Source of the DNA: an uncultured Magnetococcales bacterium | GTDB taxonomy: Bacteria > Pseudomonadota > Magnetococcia > Magnetococcales > Magnetaquicoccaceae | Length of the DNA stretch: 5,973 nt | Direction of reading: 5' to 3' | Assembly: GCA_903913345.1 (NCBI GenBank) | Contig: CAIWLA010000700.1 | Span: 1 to 5,973 of the forward strand | In this document: positions 4,332 through 5,973 of the stretch, piece by piece | How positions within the stretch are numbered: position 1 is the stretch's first letter | Layout of the letters: every line of letters begins with the position of its first letter | The notes under the pieces: generated by a model | The model's input: the letters and a program-made list of their open reading frames with translations, nothing else | Told to the model about the DNA's origin: nothing | The model's database searches: none | Position numbers and translations under genes: made by a program

Positions 4332-5973
4332 ATGAAACCAAGTCATTGGTTGATCGTTTGTGCCGTTTCTCTTGTCACGTTCAGTTTGTGGGCATGGTTC
4401 AACCAGCCGTTGGAAGAACCCCTCTGGCCGGATCGGGTGATGGGGTTTGCCTTCTCCCCCTATCGGGCGGACCAGAATCCACAAGAGGGCATCCATCCCA
4501 CCGTCGAACAGATTGATCAGGACTTGGCCCTGCTGGCCGGCAAGACCCATGCCGTGCGTACCTACACGGTGCAGGCCACCCTCTCGGAAGTTCCCCGTCT
4601 GGCACGCAAGTACGGCATCAATGTGATGGTCGGGGCCTGGGTTGACAATACAGACGAGGATCACAACACGACAGAATTGAACACCCTCATCCGGGTGGTC
4701 AACGACAACTGGCGCAACGTGGTACGGGTGATCGTCGGCAACGAAACCATTTTGCACAATCTGCGCACGGTGGAGCAACTCACGGCCCATCTGGATTATG
4801 TGCGTGCCTCCGTCAATACCCCTGTCAGCACCGCTGAACCATGGCATATCTGGTTGAAATATCCCGAACTGGTCAAACATTGCGATTTTATCACGGTCCA
4901 CATGCTGCCCTACTGGGAAGGGATCGAGTCGGAAAAGGCGGTTGATTATATCGTTGGCCGCATGAATGAACTGCGGGCGGCCTACCCGGACAAACCCATC
5001 ATTATCGGTGAGGTGGGCTGGCCCAGCGCGGGCCGTACCCGTATCAAGGCCAAGGTGGGCATGGTGGAACAGGCCACCTTTTTGCGCCGCTTTCTGGCCC
5101 GGGCCATTCAGGAAAAATATGTCTACTATGTGATCGAGGCCTTCGATCAACCCTGGAAGACCCAATCGCTGGAACGGGGTGTGGGGGCCTATTGGGGTGT
5201 CTACGACGCCAATCGCAAGCCGAAATTTCCCTTCGATGCCCCCATTGTCGGCATTCCCCAATGGTATGTGCTGGCCGGTGCCTCCCTGCTGGTGGGGATG
5301 GTGGTGCTCACTCTGCTGTTTCTCGACAGCCACACCTTGCGGCGGCGCGGTCGGTTTTTTCTGGCCACCCTGGCCTATGCCGTGGCCTCCCTGGCGGTGT
5401 GGGTGGTCTACAATTTCAGTCAGCAATATCTCAGTCGCAGTGCCCTGGTGGTCGGCATCCTGCTGGGCATTGGCATGATCGGCGTCATTGTGGTCTTTTT
5501 TGCCGAGGCCCATGAATGGGCGGAGGCCGCCTGGGTCAACGCCCGTCGCCGCGCCCTGGCCCCACCCGGTCTGGTCACGGATGAGCATCTGCCCTGGGTC
5601 TCCATCCATGTCCCGGCCTACAACGAACCCCCGGAGATGTTGATTGCCACCCTCAACGCCCTGTCACGCCTGGATTATCCCTATTTCGAGGTGGTGGTGG
5701 TGGACAACAACACCAAGGATCCCGCCGTCTGGGAGCCGGTGCGGGACCATTGCCTGACACTGGGGGAACGCTTTCGCTTTTTTCACGAAGATCCCCTGGC
5801 GGGCTTCAAGGCGGGTGCTCTGAATTTTGCCCTCCATCATACCGATGCCCGAGCCGAAATTGTGGCCGTGATCGACAGCGATTATCTCGTGGATCCGGGC
5901 TGGCTGCGGGATTTGACCCCTCCCTTTCAACAACCGGACGTGGCCATTGTCCAGGCCCCTCAAAACTATTGCG
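4332..5973 (+). CDS. Membrane GH17-GT2 fusion, beta-glucan synthase/glucosyltransferase of NdvB/NdvC type (3' end outside window)
   Basis: The first 547 codons of a large inner-membrane enzyme. An N-terminal hydrophobic anchor (about 6-23) leads into a glycoside hydrolase 17 domain (about 35-300) with both expected catalytic glutamates, E138 in VGNETI and E227 in IGEVGWPS. Three membrane segments follow (about 310-332, 340-362, 370-392), then a family 2 glycosyltransferase with PAYNEPPEM (428-436), VVVVDNNTKDP (D458), FHEDPLAGFKAGALNFAL and the DxD-type D515-S516-D517. The frame is open at the window edge, before the QxxRW motif. The basic loop LRRRGR after the second segment puts GH17 in the periplasm and GT2 in the cytoplasm. 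Known relatives make periplasmic or extracellular beta-1,3/1,6-glucans, with GT2 polymerising UDP-glucose and GH17 branching or cyclising the chain. The start lacks a good ribosome site; an in-frame TTG at 4308 is possible. The architecture is clear; the exact glucan linkage is inference. Confidence 0.88.
   Translation, partial: MKPSHWLIVCAVSLVTFSLWAWFNQPLEEPLWPDRVMGFAFSPYRADQNPQEGIHPTVEQIDQDLALLAGKTHAVRTYTVQATLSEVPRLARKYGINVMVGAWVDNTDEDHNTTELNTLIRVVNDNWRNVVRVIVGNETILHNLRTVEQLTAHLDYVRASVNTPVSTAEPWHIWLKYPELVKHCDFITVHMLPYWEGIESEKAVDYIVGRMNELRAAYPDKPIIIGEVGWPSAGRTRIKAKVGMVEQATFLRRFLARAIQEKYVYYVIEAFDQPWKTQSLERGVGAYWGVYDANRKPKFPFDAPIVGIPQWYVLAGASLLVGMVVLTLLFLDSHTLRRRGRFFLATLAYAVASLAVWVVYNFSQQYLSRSALVVGILLGIGMIGVIVVFFAEAHEWAEAAWVNARRRALAPPGLVTDEHLPWVSIHVPAYNEPPEMLIATLNALSRLDYPYFEVVVVDNNTKDPAVWEPVRDHCLTLGERFRFFHEDPLAGFKAGALNFALHHTDARAEIVAVIDSDYLVDPGWLRDLTPPFQQPDVAIVQAPQNYC

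Noticed and set aside
4248..5609. A 453-codon open frame on the minus strand opposite the GH17-GT2 gene
   Set aside because: It is antisense to a gene with intact catalytic motifs and its composition is rich in His, Gly and Gln, as expected from a shadow frame.

Overview
The window reads as part of an alphaproteobacterial or Magnetococcales-like genome. The evidence is a cation diffusion facilitator (CDF) that closely resembles the magnetosome transporters MamB/MamM, an RpoH-type sigma factor, a dihydrolipoamide dehydrogenase, and a membrane GH17-GT2 glucan synthase of the NdvB/NdvC kind. A magnetotactic host or relative is an inference from the one MamB-like protein; no other magnetosome gene is visible here.

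Layout. Bases 2-121 hold the last 39 codons of an unrecognised plus-strand gene. Directly after its stop codon lies a short broken copy (about 122-189) of part of a chemoreceptor zinc-binding (CZB) gene, whose intact copy is further downstream (1297-1653). Between the two copies is the MamB-like CDF gene (278-1237). The CDF and CZB genes run in the same direction 59 bases apart, and the stretch is clearly poorer in GC (about 49% in the CDF gene) than what follows (about 66% in sampled lines of lpdA). It looks like a small acquired or duplicated metal-handling module.

From 1701 onward the DNA is GC-rich and looks like core genome. rpoH is on the minus strand (1701-2636), convergent with the CZB gene. 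lpdA is on the plus strand (2748-4169) and divergent from rpoH. The 111-base rpoH/lpdA spacer carries a perfect palindrome, ATTATATAAT, that supplies a consensus -10 box on both strands. After a 162-base gap comes the start of a large membrane protein (4332 to the window end). It has an N-terminal anchor, a periplasmic GH17 domain, three membrane segments and a cytoplasmic GT2 domain that is cut by the window edge.

How the genes may work together. The CDF and the soluble zinc-binding CZB protein may form a transporter plus metal-sensing pair; this is a hypothesis. The rpoH, lpdA and GH17-GT2 genes have no obvious pathway link to each other and probably serve heat-shock transcription, 2-oxoacid dehydrogenase or glycine cleavage complexes, and envelope beta-glucan synthesis respectively.
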